64,000 bases of DNA from Flavobacterium saccharophilum (GTDB lineage Bacteria; Bacteroidota; Bacteroidia; Flavobacteriales; Flavobacteriaceae): assembly GCF_900142735.1 (NCBI RefSeq), contig NZ_FRBY01000005.1, positions 434,001 to 498,000 of the forward strand, given 5' to 3'. Positions 26,306 to 36,279 of this stretch are shown here, piece after piece (position 1 is the first letter of the stretch; every line of letters begins with the position of its first letter). The notes beneath the pieces are model-generated. The model ran no database searches, had not been told where the DNA came from, and was given only the letters and a program-made list of their open reading frames with translations. The position numbers were made by a program, and so were the translations under genes.

Positions 26306-27157
26306 TCATAAATTGTACCTACCGAAAAATTTTAAATTTTTAAAAAGTATCATAAAAAAAATAGAGTCCCGATATTTTAATGACATCTTAAATGAGACAA
26401 AAAGAGATCTGATAACTATAATTACTTTTTGGAAAAAATTGAATCGCGCATTTGCCAGATAAAAACTAGCTGCGATGTTTGAGTCGAAACGTTTTATTTT
26501 AACCTCCTTTGTTTCTTCTTCAGTAAACGACAAACTATGTTTTAACTCGTAATCAATCACATACATATATCTATTAAAATCACCATAATCTAATATGAAT
26601 TTATAATCTATTCCATAAAAACTGAGATTTTGATCAAACCAAATATTGTCCCTCTTAAAGATCCACTCTTTTATACATAAACCACTTGCAAATGCCGTTT
26701 TATTTTTAGCTAAAACCCTCCCTTTTTTTATGATCTTAGAGTGGTCAAAATTTATCACACTAAATCTTAAGGGACTTACAACTCTATTTTTATTTTTTAC
26801 AAAAGGAAGAAAAATACCAACATCGGTATTATTTAAAGCAGAAGAATCCACCAATTCAAAATATTCATCAGTCAAAGAGGTATCTTGGTCAAAAATAAAA
26901 ATTTTATTGAATTTTATCTGTTTAATAACTGTATTATATACTTCTGACAAACTTCTATTATCCTGAGAATTTAAATACTTAAAATTTTTAAATTGATTTT
27001 CGAGAAAAATTATTTCATGTTCATCCAAAGGATTGGGTGAATTATCCCACACAAACAACATCTTTTGGGTCAAATGATTTTTACAATTTATCAATGTTAA
27101 TAAAGTACTTGACTCAGAAACTTTCTGTTTATATAAAACTACTAATACTAAATCCAT
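26306..27157 (-). CDS. Glycosyltransferase family 2 (rhamnosyltransferase-like)
   Basis: 283 aa. The usual start is shortened (VLVVLYKQKV at 4-13), then WDNSPNP at 37-43, NRSLSEVYNTVI at 67-78 and the metal motif FDQDTSLT at 89-96 (D90, D92). FDQDT is frequent in RfbF/RgpB-like rhamnosyltransferases, which suits the rfbABCD genes in the operon. The C-terminus ends in a hydrophobic, basic helix (MILFKNLKFFG). Rhamnosyl transfer is plausible but unproven. Confidence 0.82.
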   Translation of the reverse strand: MDLVLVVLYKQKVSESSTLLTLINCKNHLTQKMLFVWDNSPNPLDEHEIIFLENQFKNFKYLNSQDNRSLSEVYNTVIKQIKFNKIFIFDQDTSLTDEYFELVDSSALNNTDVGIFLPFVKNKNRVVSPLRFSVINFDHSKIIKKGRVLAKNKTAFASGLCIKEWIFKRDNIWFDQNLSFYGIDYKFILDYGDFNRYMYVIDYELKHSLSFTEEETKEVKIKRFDSNIAASFYLANARFNFFQKVIIVIRSLFVSFKMSLKYRDSIFFMILFKNLKFFGRYNL

Positions 27158-27173
27158 ATTTTCTACAAACTCC

Positions 27174-27968
27174 TTATATCTTTTTATGAAAAACTCCTCT
27201 TCTTAAAAATTTTAAAAAGGAAAATACTGATGCAAAAATAAATTCTCCAAAATTTATTTGTCCCTTATTGTAAATATATTTTATATTCATAAGTTCTCCC
27301 TTCTCCATAGCCCAAAGTTTATTTGAAAGTCCACCCGCATGTTTCATATTATTATTATGCTCCATTATCACTAAAGGGATATTTAATAAATAACAATTAA
27401 AAAACTCCATAGCCCTGAACCAGTAATTCATGTCCTCGGAATACTTCATATTTTCATCAAAACCACCAATTTTTTCATAGACTTCTCGTTTAAAAAATAC
27501 CGTTGAAGTAACTAACTGTGTCTTTATAGCATATCCAAATGGCTTTAAAGGTATTAATCTTCCAACTTTCCGACCTAAAACTTTAGTTAGTATAATATCA
27601 TCCAATGTGGATCCTAATAAATCAATACTAGAATTTTCCATAATTGCATTTAACTGCAATTTAATTTTTTCGCTTAGCCAGATATCATCACTATCCAGGA
27701 AAGCGATATAATCACCTTTAATGTATTTAAGCCCTTCATTACGAGCAGAAGATACCCCTCCATTTTCTTTTTTTACTAGATCAATCCATAATTTATTATT
27801 CTTACTTTTAAAATCTTCTACGAGAAGAACAGAATCATCCTGCGAACCGTCATCAACAACTACAATCTGTAACTGCCCTTCATAAGTTTGTTTTCTAATT
27901 GACTCCAATGCACGCACAATAGTTTTTGAGGAATTATACATCGGCACAATACATGAAATTATAGCCAT
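27174..27968 (-). CDS. Glycosyltransferase family 2
   Basis: 264 aa. SCIVPMYNS at 5-13, VVDDGSQDDS at 37-46, GGVSSARNEGL at 70-80 and FLDSDDIW at 90-97 (D92, D94) give a complete GT-A donor site; YSEDMNYWFRA near 176 is the acceptor-side ED motif. A basic C-terminus (FLKFLRRGVFHKK) may contact membrane. The ATG shares a base with the wzy stop (TAATG), so polymerase and transferase are translationally linked. Sugar unknown. Confidence 0.88.
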   Translation of the reverse strand: MAIISCIVPMYNSSKTIVRALESIRKQTYEGQLQIVVVDDGSQDDSVLLVEDFKSKNNKLWIDLVKKENGGVSSARNEGLKYIKGDYIAFLDSDDIWLSEKIKLQLNAIMENSSIDLLGSTLDDIILTKVLGRKVGRLIPLKPFGYAIKTQLVTSTVFFKREVYEKIGGFDENMKYSEDMNYWFRAMEFFNCYLLNIPLVIMEHNNNMKHAGGLSNKLWAMEKGELMNIKYIYNKGQINFGEFIFASVFSFLKFLRRGVFHKKI

Positions 27969-29239
27969 TAAGAATAGTTTTTATTTAAATTAAAAAGCGA
28001 ATAAATATTATTAAAAAAAGGTTTATCAACAAAGTAAGAAAGGAACCAGACTTGAATAAAATAAGATAAATAAGCAAAAATAAATTCTCCAAAGAAAGGC
28101 AAAACCAGAGAACTAACAAATAAACAATAAGTAATAATTCCATATATATTCATTTGGATAGCCTTCATATATAAAAACCCAAATAAAACACCATATATAA
28201 ACCCAAATATTAGCACTCCAATATACCTGAAATCTAACCAAAAAGGCCCTATTATAGTGTACACATTTGTAGGATTTGGTACAAATAAATAACCATCATA
28301 GGTAATATCATTATTATATGTATTCTCAGTCTTAGCTTTATTTTCCTCAAAAGCTTTCGTAAACCTATAAACAAATTGGAAAGAATTTTGACCAAATTCC
28401 GAAGATTGCATTTCTGAATTAACCACTTGATCTAAAGCAGGTAGACCTCCAAATAAATAACTATAAAACATACCTGAAATAACATCGTTTTGATCGTCTT
28501 CTTCATTTGATCTTGCTAATTGAAGCATACTGAATGTGATCAATAAAAATGCAAAACCAATTATAATTGTTCTTTTAGAAATTGTTTTCGTGAAAGACCA
28601 AACCAAAATCATTGCTATGATAAGAAATAAAAATTGACTTTTACCAACTGCAAGAATGCTTAACACAAAATACATAAAGAACAGGAGGTAAATTTTTATT
28701 TTTGACTGTCCTACTTTATGAATTAACAAATTCACTAACAAAGCTACTATTGTAAATGTCTTTCCATATCCAAAAACACCAACATTGTATTCACTTTCAA
28801 TTAAACCGGCACTAGCTAATCTCATATTTAAAAAAATATTTTCTCCTCCAGAAATTGCTTGTTTGTAACTTATGTAAACTTGCGGAAAAAAACATATAAC
28901 AGAAATCCAAAAATACACATTTAAATTTCTTCTTAAAACTTGATTATCTTCAATATTATTAAAGTCCGAAAAAAAAAGATTTTTTTCTAAAACCTTATTT
29001 TTTTTAATTTTATGATAATTAAATAGACTAACTCCTAAAAGCAAACTAATAACCCATAAAAAAATTATTAGGCAGACATGAAATGATAAAGAAGGCATTC
29101 CATGATCTACAGTTCCATATAAAAGTAATGTCGCGCCCCAAGATGCTGTAACAACTACCATTGGATCTGAATATTTTTTAGTCAGTATATAAAATATAAC
29201 CGCTAATAAAATAAAAAATAAACCTAAAAATACTGACAT
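27968..29239 (-). CDS. wzy: O-antigen/oligosaccharide repeat-unit polymerase, Wzy-like
   Basis: 423 aa with about eleven or twelve hydrophobic segments from residue 2 to 415 and long polar loops (about 85-110 and 250-320, the latter probably periplasmic). Such a profile with no other domain, next to Wzx and between transferases, is that of Wzy polymerases, whose sequences diverge greatly. It joins lipid-linked repeat units in the periplasm. GAR-like residues (QLARSNEEDD) sit at the start of the large loop. The call rests on topology and context. Confidence 0.8.
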   Translation of the reverse strand: MSVFLGLFFILLAVIFYILTKKYSDPMVVVTASWGATLLLYGTVDHGMPSLSFHVCLIIFLWVISLLLGVSLFNYHKIKKNKVLEKNLFFSDFNNIEDNQVLRRNLNVYFWISVICFFPQVYISYKQAISGGENIFLNMRLASAGLIESEYNVGVFGYGKTFTIVALLVNLLIHKVGQSKIKIYLLFFMYFVLSILAVGKSQFLFLIIAMILVWSFTKTISKRTIIIGFAFLLITFSMLQLARSNEEDDQNDVISGMFYSYLFGGLPALDQVVNSEMQSSEFGQNSFQFVYRFTKAFEENKAKTENTYNNDITYDGYLFVPNPTNVYTIIGPFWLDFRYIGVLIFGFIYGVLFGFLYMKAIQMNIYGIITYCLFVSSLVLPFFGEFIFAYLSYFIQVWFLSYFVDKPFFNNIYSLFNLNKNYS

Positions 29240-29245
29240 AGATTT

Positions 29246-30073
29246 TTAATAACGTCCACTAAATAAATTCAAGAATTTTCTCACCGGAAATAATATCATT
29301 TTTCCTAATCTATATTCTTTAGAATTTAAAATATTTAAATACTCTAACATCTCTAGCGGATTAGGATAGTACTGAGAATATAAATCGCTATTATTTTGCC
29401 ACATCTGCCTTCTTAAATTAGAATGATTTTTAGCCGCACCATTAGCATTACGTGATTCAGTGACAGGTTTCATCCGATAGAAAAAATTTACACCTTCCAG
29501 ATAATTAACCTTACCTCCAGTCTTCATAATTGAGAGCCAGAAATCCCAATCCTCCAAACCTTCTTTCATATTTATATTAAATCCTCCTACACTGTCAAAA
29601 TCTTTACGTCGGAACATTGTGGTTACAACAAATAAATTATGTCCCATTAATTTCTCAATAGAATATTCTTCTAAAACGACCGTTCTATTTACCCTGCCAA
29701 ACAACTTATAATTGCTGGCTACTAGCTTAACATTCTCATCTTTATTTAACTTTTCTACGGCCAATTCTACAAAGATTGGCGATATGATATCGTCGCTGTC
29801 CAAGGGCAAAATATACAATCCTTTTGAACTATTAATTGCTTGATTTCTAGCCTTACATACTCCTTGGTTAGACGTTGTTATTATCTTAAAATCAGGATCA
29901 GACCTTAGCTTCTGTAATAATTCTAAAGTATTAGCATCTGTTGAACCATCATCAATAATAATGTGCTCAATATTAGGATAAGTTTGCACCCTCACAGAAT
30001 CAATACATTCCTGTAGATATTTACCATCATTATAGCATGTTGTTATAACGCTTACAATTGGATTTAAACTCAT
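29246..30073 (-). CDS. Glycosyltransferase family 2
   Basis: 275 aa. VSVITTCYNDG at 7-17, HIIIDDGSTD at 37-46, NQGVCKARNQAI at 69-80, and PLDSDDI at 90-96 (D92, D94). GLEDWDFWL near 171 is the acceptor-side motif shared with the partial gene at the window start, but the rest differs. A 127-nt stretch without any recognisable gene separates its start from the wzx stop. Acceptor and donor unknown. Confidence 0.88.
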   Translation of the reverse strand: MSLNPIVSVITTCYNDGKYLQECIDSVRVQTYPNIEHIIIDDGSTDANTLELLQKLRSDPDFKIITTSNQGVCKARNQAINSSKGLYILPLDSDDIISPIFVELAVEKLNKDENVKLVASNYKLFGRVNRTVVLEEYSIEKLMGHNLFVVTTMFRRKDFDSVGGFNINMKEGLEDWDFWLSIMKTGGKVNYLEGVNFFYRMKPVTESRNANGAAKNHSNLRRQMWQNNSDLYSQYYPNPLEMLEYLNILNSKEYRLGKMILFPVRKFLNLFSGRY

Positions 30074-30200
30074 GAAAATTTGTTATAGCTTTTAAGTTAT
30101 ATTTCTCATCATATCTAAAATAGGACCAGAAATCATAACATAGAAATTTATTAATGAAATGACGATTTAAAGGTTTAAAAGCAGATGAAAAAAATTGTTC

Positions 30201-31484
30201 TCACTTTAAAAAAAAGAGTCTTAAATCATTTTTATGTGTAAAAGAAATATATCGAATTAATAAAAATAATTCAATCACGATTACTGCAACAGCAGCACCA
30301 ATATAACCGAAACAGGGTATTAGAATAATGCAAAGTAAAATATTCAGAATAGCTGCTGAAATTATAATTTTACTGTATTCTTTATTTTTACCAAAAACAA
30401 TCATTGTAAATAGAGCAAATACAGTATGTAAGAAAGTTAAGAAAGGGATAATAGCAAATATTTTTAATATCAAAATTGAATCAAAATCCTTTTTTCCAAA
30501 TATCAATAGTATAATATCACTAGCAAACACAAATAAAATAAAAGAAACAAGCAACATACCGCCTCCTCCAAATATTGCAAGTTTCCTATTTATGTAATAA
30601 ACTTTTTTTGGATTATTTTTTGCAATATTGCATAAGTACGGAAATAAAACTTGAGAAATCGGGGCAATAACACCCCTTATCGCAGAAATTATTTTATCAG
30701 CTACACTGTAGTAACCTACTATTGTATTATTTGTATAAAAACCTAAAAAGGTAATTGTAGCTGTGGTATAAAGTGTAACAGAAATGTTTGATAAAAAAAG
30801 ATGCCACCCTTCGATTAGGTACTTAAGTAGTACTGTTCTACTTTGAACAATAAAACGTACCTCATGTTTTAATTTTACGATTATAATCGAAATCACTCCG
30901 ATAAATACAAACCCCAATGAAGAAAATATCGGTACCAAATAAAAATCTTTTTCGTTCTTTATAAACACAAAGATAGCAACAGTAAAAAGACTCTTAGACA
31001 AAATATTAAGAATAGAAACTACTTTCATTTCCTCGAGGCCCTGGAAGAACCAAATCGGAAATAATACCTGACCTAGGACACTTCCATAACTAAAAATAAA
31101 GATATACCAGTAAAAATTGAATTTAGGTATGAAGAATATTAACGGCAACAATACAACAAAACCTATTGTCATAATTATTACCTTCACACTCATAACTGCA
31201 CTGAAAATTTCATTTAATTTATTTTTATCATTCCTATTAATTGAAATTTCCCTAGTAGCTGTTAAATTAAAACCATAGTCTGTTAAAATCAAAAAATAAG
31301 TAATTATTGAAGTTGCAAATGACAATAACCCAAATTTTTCTATTCCTAAAACCCTAACTAAATATGGAAATGTCAAAAGAGGTAATACAAAATTGACTAT
31401 ATTAACAGAAAACAGGAAAGAAAAATTTTTTATTAAACTCTTTCCTTCTTCATTATTTATAAAATTAAATCTATTCTTAAACAT
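30201..31484 (-). CDS. wzx: Polysaccharide flippase, Wzx (PST/MOP family)
   Basis: 427 aa with about 12 membrane segments and no other domain. The N-terminus LIKNFSFLFSVNIVNFVLPLLTFPYLVRVLGIEKFGLLSF carries the Wzx signature, with arginine-containing PYLVRVLG at 43-50. It flips undecaprenyl-PP-linked repeat units to the periplasm for Wzy. Its start is 172 nt after the wzz stop; no gene or convincing promoter was seen in that gap. Confidence 0.92.
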   Translation of the reverse strand: MFKNRFNFINNEEGKSLIKNFSFLFSVNIVNFVLPLLTFPYLVRVLGIEKFGLLSFATSIITYFLILTDYGFNLTATREISINRNDKNKLNEIFSAVMSVKVIIMTIGFVVLLPLIFFIPKFNFYWYIFIFSYGSVLGQVLFPIWFFQGLEEMKVVSILNILSKSLFTVAIFVFIKNEKDFYLVPIFSSLGFVFIGVISIIIVKLKHEVRFIVQSRTVLLKYLIEGWHLFLSNISVTLYTTATITFLGFYTNNTIVGYYSVADKIISAIRGVIAPISQVLFPYLCNIAKNNPKKVYYINRKLAIFGGGGMLLVSFILFVFASDIILLIFGKKDFDSILILKIFAIIPFLTFLHTVFALFTMIVFGKNKEYSKIIISAAILNILLCIILIPCFGYIGAAVAVIVIELFLLIRYISFTHKNDLRLFFLK

Positions 31485-31656
31485 ATAATATTAAAAAACT
31501 TTAAACTTTAGGTAGCTAGTGCATCTTATTGACAGAAGTTTCTTAATTATACTCATCATTAGAACAATCTCATGTCTAATTTCCAATTTTATTAATACTT
31601 AGTAAACTTTCTTATTATTTGCATCCTAGCACCAATTAGGAATGGCAAAAATATCT

Positions 31657-32739
31657 CTATACTTTTAAATCTAGTTCATTTAACAGTCTTCTTACACCCA
31701 GGACTAATAGAGTCAAAAATACCGCAATAAAACCACCTGTTAAAGTTCCTTTAACTTTTCCAAGTTTTTCTTTTTTTAATGGCAAAATTGGCCTATCAAC
31801 AACTTGAATTAATGGCGTTTCTTTACGCAAAGTAACTTTCGCTAATTCAGATTGTTTAACAAGTTCAGTTAAAATTGCAGTGTTTGCCTGAACATCAACT
31901 TGTCTTCTGGCAGATGGTGCTCTTCGTACATTTAATGCAGGGTTCAAGTTAAAAGTATTATCATTAGCAACAGCTACTCCGGTTATTGCTGAATTTAATT
32001 CTCCTCTCACAGAATCCACTTGACGCTCCAATATCGACATATTCATTCTGGCCTTTTTGCTTTTTGCCTCCACATAAAATTTACCAACTTGTCTAGCTAA
32101 AGCTTCACAAAAATACTTTGCAAAAAGCTCATTTGTTGATGAAACATCCATAGTCGTTATTGATATCTTTTTATCCTTTTGAATAACGGATAAACCAGAT
32201 TTGGATAAGTCAGTATACATCAATCCCAAAATACTATCTTGATCTCTAGTAAAATTTTTTCTTTTACTATTAGGCAAAAATTTGACAGAAGAATATCTCT
32301 GGTTATCTCTCCATTTTTCTCTCCAATCATTATTCTGAATATACATTTCTGCCAAAGAAATTAATCTACCATTTACCTTAACAGGTGTTAGTAAAGTCTT
32401 TTCTACCATTGATCTGGATTTAAATAACTCCGCTAGATTAGATCCGGTAAAAATTCCTCCGCCACTTCCTCCTCCTAAATCTACACCAAATGTACTCGCG
32501 AAACCTAATGCCCCACCTAAACCACCAGCACCTTTCTCATCCTCTAAAGCGAACGTTAAAGTTGCAGTATAAATTGGTTTTTTTATAATAGCATATGTTA
32601 AACCTAAAGCAAATCCTATTATTGCAGCAATGACAATAATTTTCCACTTATAAAGAAAATATAAGTACCACTCTTTAACTTTTTGTATTAAATCTTTTAA
32701 CGTAATTTCTTCGTTTTTAGTTGGTGTATTATCCATCAA
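31657..32739 (-). CDS. Wzz-type chain-length/co-polymerase protein
   Basis: 360 aa. A cytoplasmic N-terminus of about 31 residues, a membrane helix at 32-52 (IIVIAAIIGFALGLTYAII), a periplasmic domain with coiled-coil propensity (about 205-310), and a second helix near 329-349 (GGFIAVFLTLLVLGV). No kinase domain follows, unlike the Wzc at 41861. A glycine-rich patch near 70-90 is distinctive. The stop and start of this gene and of the SLBB exporter gene are 3 nt apart, pointing to a dedicated pair. It probably sets chain length for the Wzy polymer. Confidence 0.87.
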   Translation of the reverse strand: MMDNTPTKNEEITLKDLIQKVKEWYLYFLYKWKIIVIAAIIGFALGLTYAIIKKPIYTATLTFALEDEKGAGGLGGALGFASTFGVDLGGGSGGGIFTGSNLAELFKSRSMVEKTLLTPVKVNGRLISLAEMYIQNNDWREKWRDNQRYSSVKFLPNSKRKNFTRDQDSILGLMYTDLSKSGLSVIQKDKKISITTMDVSSTNELFAKYFCEALARQVGKFYVEAKSKKARMNMSILERQVDSVRGELNSAITGVAVANDNTFNLNPALNVRRAPSARRQVDVQANTAILTELVKQSELAKVTLRKETPLIQVVDRPILPLKKEKLGKVKGTLTGGFIAVFLTLLVLGVRRLLNELDLKV

Positions 32740-32742
32740 ATT

Positions 32743-35181
32743 TTATTTAAAAGCAGTAACAATTAACAAAGCTAAACTAGAAATCACACTTCCAATTCCA
32801 ACCCATTCCCCTGCAGACATTTTTTTCGTTTCTGGTTTTTCCGGCACCACAATTTGCGAATCCGGTTCCACTTTTGGATATGATCTAAAAAACAAAAAGG
32901 AGCCTGTCACAGCTGCTTTACCATTTGGATAAATAATATAAGCTTTCTTCTTCCAGCCTTTATTGTCAACTCCTCCAACTGCATTTAAATAATACTTGAA
33001 GCTTTTCCCGCTTCTGTATGGAATTTCAGATGTTAACAAAACATTCCCTGTTACTTTGACACCTTCATTATATACAGCAACTTCAATTTCATCGCCAGGG
33101 AATAAAGTAACATTTGAAAAATGGTTCTTATCTTTAACAATTTTTTCCCAGTTTACCGGAATGGTAGCGTACTTTAATTCTTCCTTCAATTTTTTAGTCA
33201 GTTTTTCTTTTAATGTATCATTTTTAGACAAATTCAAATCAATACTCTCAAGTTGTTCTATCTGTTCTTCCTTAATTGGTCTTTTAATCTTCATACCATC
33301 TAGATTGGCAATAGATGTTAAACCACCAGCTCTCATAACAACATTGTAAACTGTTTCTTTCTTATTTGCCAAAACATATTTACCCGGATAGCCTACAGCT
33401 CCGCTAACAATAACCATTTGTGGTTTTTCATAAACAGCCATTCGACGAATATTAATAACATCAAAAGGTTTTAAAACAAAGTTTTTAATTTGTTCATTGT
33501 TATCAGCTGTAATTTCAAGTTCGACTAGTTCAACACGCTTTGGATCTGTATCATCTATAACATCAGATTTAACCATTCTGGCAATTTCAACACGTTTTGA
33601 TGCTGAACCAGTCAAACCTCCAACTTGAACAACTAAATCATTTAATGTCAAGTTTTCAAAATATTCATATTCTCCAGGATTTTTTACCTCTCCATCTATT
33701 GTAACTTTATATTCTTCTCTAAAATCTAAAATAGAATAGACCGTAATAATATCTTCTCTTTTCAACTCAATGTCAGCATTTAAATCTCCAGATAACGCAG
33801 CGCTTAAATCAACATTTACAATTTCTGTTGTTAAATCTGTTTTTAAACGAATTATTCTTGCTCTTTTTGTGTAAGCATCTTCTTTAAGACCTTCAGCTCT
33901 AGCTATAAGATCTGAAATTCTCATTCCTTCACTAAAAGAATAATAATCCGGTCTAAAAACAGCTCCTTCTATTTTAATACGATTTTCAAATCTATTTAAA
34001 ATTTTAGTAATTCGGAATACATCTCCAGATTGAGGTGAATAAGAATTGTATTCGCTTTCGTTTATATCATGCACTTTAAATTCTTTTCCAGTTTTTTGCA
34101 TAACATTTACCGAAGCTGTATAAGCAAACTCATTAAATCCTGATGCAAAATTCAATAAATCAGAAAATGTTTCTCCTTTTTTCATTTCAAAAATGCCTGG
34201 GCGTTTTACTTCTCCTTCTACTACAACTCTTTGACTATATGCCGGAATTCGAATAACATCGTTATCTTTTAAACTAACATTATCTGACTGATCACCTTTT
34301 ACCAAAAATCTATAAATATCAATATTCTTATAAACTTTATTATTACGAATTAATTCAATATTTCTATAGCTTCCATTTTTACCCGGCCCACCTGCTAAAT
34401 GCAACGCATTATAAACTGTTGCTAGAGATGAAATAGAATAATTACCTGGTTGTTTACCTCCGACTACTGTCACTTTAATAGTACGTATACGACCTAAACT
34501 AACACTAACTTGCGATTGACCAGATCGGACTGTACTATAAACTTTAGCAATTGCTGCTTTAATTTTTTGAGTCGCTGCTTCAATAGTCATACCTGAAACA
34601 GCAATTTGACCTACATATTGAATTGTTATTTTTCCTTCAACACTAACAGGAATACTTTCATTATATTCTTGGACACCGTAAACGCTTACCTGCAATTCAT
34701 CACCAGGCCCCAAAACATAGTTCATAGGAGTCGCTAGTTTCAAATCAGGTTCAAAATTCAATGTAGGATTATCAAATAATTCAGAACCAAAAATCAAAGC
34801 ATTAACAGAATCTTTTATTTTTTCGTTTTTTACTTTTTCCTGCTTTCTTCCAAACTCCGATTCTTTCTCCTCTATTTTTGGTTTATTATTTTTATCATCT
34901 TTAGAAATCTTAGCATTTTTTTTCTCGTATTCATTAAGCTTAATTTTAAGCTTATTGAATTCGTTTTGACTCATTCCTTTTGACAAAGCCATTTGCTCAA
35001 CTTGATCAATAGTTGCATTATTACTTTTTAATTGTGCGCTAATTTTTGCTAAATCATCATCTGAAAGATAATCGACCTGTATAGTACTTAAGTCTTTTGA
35101 TTTCATTATATCTTGTGCGTTCACACCTAAAGAAATTAATAAAATAAAGCAAAGGGTAAGAACGTATGTTATTTTTTTCAT
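32743..35181 (-). CDS. Large SLBB-domain polysaccharide export protein
   Basis: 812 aa. Signal peptide at 1-23 ending in VNAQD, without a lipobox cysteine, then a lysine/glutamate-rich coiled region (about 80-120), a Poly_export domain starting near 150 (YVLGPGDELQVSVYG) and at least five SLBB units (for example IRTIKVTVVGGKQPGNYS, VVVEGEVKRPGIFE, YKVTIDGEVKNPGEYEYF, MVIVSGAVGYPGKY, GVKVTGNVLL). A C-terminal helix (WVGIGSVISSLALLIVTAF) may cross the outer membrane. It is twice the size of Wza. Such long forms are frequent in Bacteroidetes. It makes a second exporter beside the Wza lipoprotein at 44317. Confidence 0.9.
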   Translation of the reverse strand: MKKITYVLTLCFILLISLGVNAQDIMKSKDLSTIQVDYLSDDDLAKISAQLKSNNATIDQVEQMALSKGMSQNEFNKLKIKLNEYEKKNAKISKDDKNNKPKIEEKESEFGRKQEKVKNEKIKDSVNALIFGSELFDNPTLNFEPDLKLATPMNYVLGPGDELQVSVYGVQEYNESIPVSVEGKITIQYVGQIAVSGMTIEAATQKIKAAIAKVYSTVRSGQSQVSVSLGRIRTIKVTVVGGKQPGNYSISSLATVYNALHLAGGPGKNGSYRNIELIRNNKVYKNIDIYRFLVKGDQSDNVSLKDNDVIRIPAYSQRVVVEGEVKRPGIFEMKKGETFSDLLNFASGFNEFAYTASVNVMQKTGKEFKVHDINESEYNSYSPQSGDVFRITKILNRFENRIKIEGAVFRPDYYSFSEGMRISDLIARAEGLKEDAYTKRARIIRLKTDLTTEIVNVDLSAALSGDLNADIELKREDIITVYSILDFREEYKVTIDGEVKNPGEYEYFENLTLNDLVVQVGGLTGSASKRVEIARMVKSDVIDDTDPKRVELVELEITADNNEQIKNFVLKPFDVINIRRMAVYEKPQMVIVSGAVGYPGKYVLANKKETVYNVVMRAGGLTSIANLDGMKIKRPIKEEQIEQLESIDLNLSKNDTLKEKLTKKLKEELKYATIPVNWEKIVKDKNHFSNVTLFPGDEIEVAVYNEGVKVTGNVLLTSEIPYRSGKSFKYYLNAVGGVDNKGWKKKAYIIYPNGKAAVTGSFLFFRSYPKVEPDSQIVVPEKPETKKMSAGEWVGIGSVISSLALLIVTAFK

Positions 35182-35220
35182 ATTGAACTAAAATTTAAAT
35201 CTTAAATTTATTATGATTTA

Positions 35221-36273
35221 TTATGAATATTGTTTTTGGTAATAATCTTTATAAGCACCAGAAGTCACATTTTTTAACCAATCTTCATTACTTAAATACC
35301 AATTAATCGTTTTTTCTAAACCTTCCTCAAAAGTAACAGAAGGTTTCCATCCTAACTCTTGATTAATTTTTGAAGCATCTATAGCATAACGCAAATCATG
35401 TCCTGGTCTATCTTTTACGTAAGTAATTAATTCCTGAGAAATTCCAGCATTTCTGCTTAGTTTTTGATCCATGATTTGGCATAGTAATTTCACCAAATCA
35501 ATGTTTTTCCATTCGTTAAATCCACCAATATTATAGGTTTCATGATTTTTCCCTTCATGGAAAACTAAATCAATTGCAATTGCATGATCTTCGACAAAAA
35601 GCCAGTCACGAGTATAGTTCCCGTCTCCATATACTGGCAAAGGCTTATTATTGATAATATTATTTATAAAAAGCGGAATTAATTTTTCAGGAAAATGATA
35701 CGATCCATAATTATTAGAACAATTTGTTAATACATATGGTAAGCCGTATGTTTCTCCATAAGCTCTTACAAAATGATCTGAGCTTGCTTTTGATGCAGAA
35801 TAAGGTGAATTGGGATCATAAGGAGTGGTTTCAGTAAACAACCCTTCCGCACCAAGTGAACCATAGACTTCATCAGTACTAATATGATAAAATCTCTTTC
35901 CTTCAAAATTATCTTTCCATTGATTTTTCGCTGCATTTAGCAAATTCATAGTTCCGATAACATTGGTTTTAACAAATGCTAACGGATCTTCGATAGAACG
36001 ATCAACGTGTGATTCAGCTGCTAAATGCAGAACACCATCAAAATTATGAATCGAAAATAGTTCATTTATAAAAGCTTCATCCACAATGTCGCCTTTCACA
36101 AAAGTATAATTAGGTAGATTTTCAATATCTTTTATATTCTCCAAATTTCCGGCATAAGTCAAGGCATCTAAATTAAACACTTGATATTCCGGATATTTAT
36201 TAACAAAACGTCTCACTACATGTGAACCTATAAAACCTGCACCGCCTGTTACAAGAATCTTTTTCATTTTCAA
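35221..36273 (-). CDS. rfbB: dTDP-glucose 4,6-dehydratase
   Basis: 350 aa. TGGAGFIGSH at 9-18 binds NAD, STDEVYG near 132-138 carries the catalytic threonine, aspartate and glutamate, and Y158-x3-K162 (YSASK) completes the SDR set. It gives dTDP-4-keto-6-deoxyglucose, the branch point to dTDP-rhamnose (rfbC, rfbD) and dTDP-Fuc4N (wecE). The first two residues could be skipped (ATG at Met3). It is far from rfbACD but in the same unit. Confidence 0.97.
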   Translation of the reverse strand: MKMKKILVTGGAGFIGSHVVRRFVNKYPEYQVFNLDALTYAGNLENIKDIENLPNYTFVKGDIVDEAFINELFSIHNFDGVLHLAAESHVDRSIEDPLAFVKTNVIGTMNLLNAAKNQWKDNFEGKRFYHISTDEVYGSLGAEGLFTETTPYDPNSPYSASKASSDHFVRAYGETYGLPYVLTNCSNNYGSYHFPEKLIPLFINNIINNKPLPVYGDGNYTRDWLFVEDHAIAIDLVFHEGKNHETYNIGGFNEWKNIDLVKLLCQIMDQKLSRNAGISQELITYVKDRPGHDLRYAIDASKINQELGWKPSVTFEEGLEKTINWYLSNEDWLKNVTSGAYKDYYQKQYS

Positions 36274-36279
36274 TTTGAA

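Noticed and set aside
30074..30200. 127-nt gap between wzx and a GT2 gene as a possible small gene or remnant
   Set aside because: Frames on both strands are short or broken by stops, and no motif was recognised.
31646..31653. TATTTTTG, a possible -7 promoter element before wzx
   Set aside because: It partly overlaps the region just after the wzz stop, has no TTG at the right distance and is far from the wzx start; the motif is frequent by chance in AT-rich DNA.
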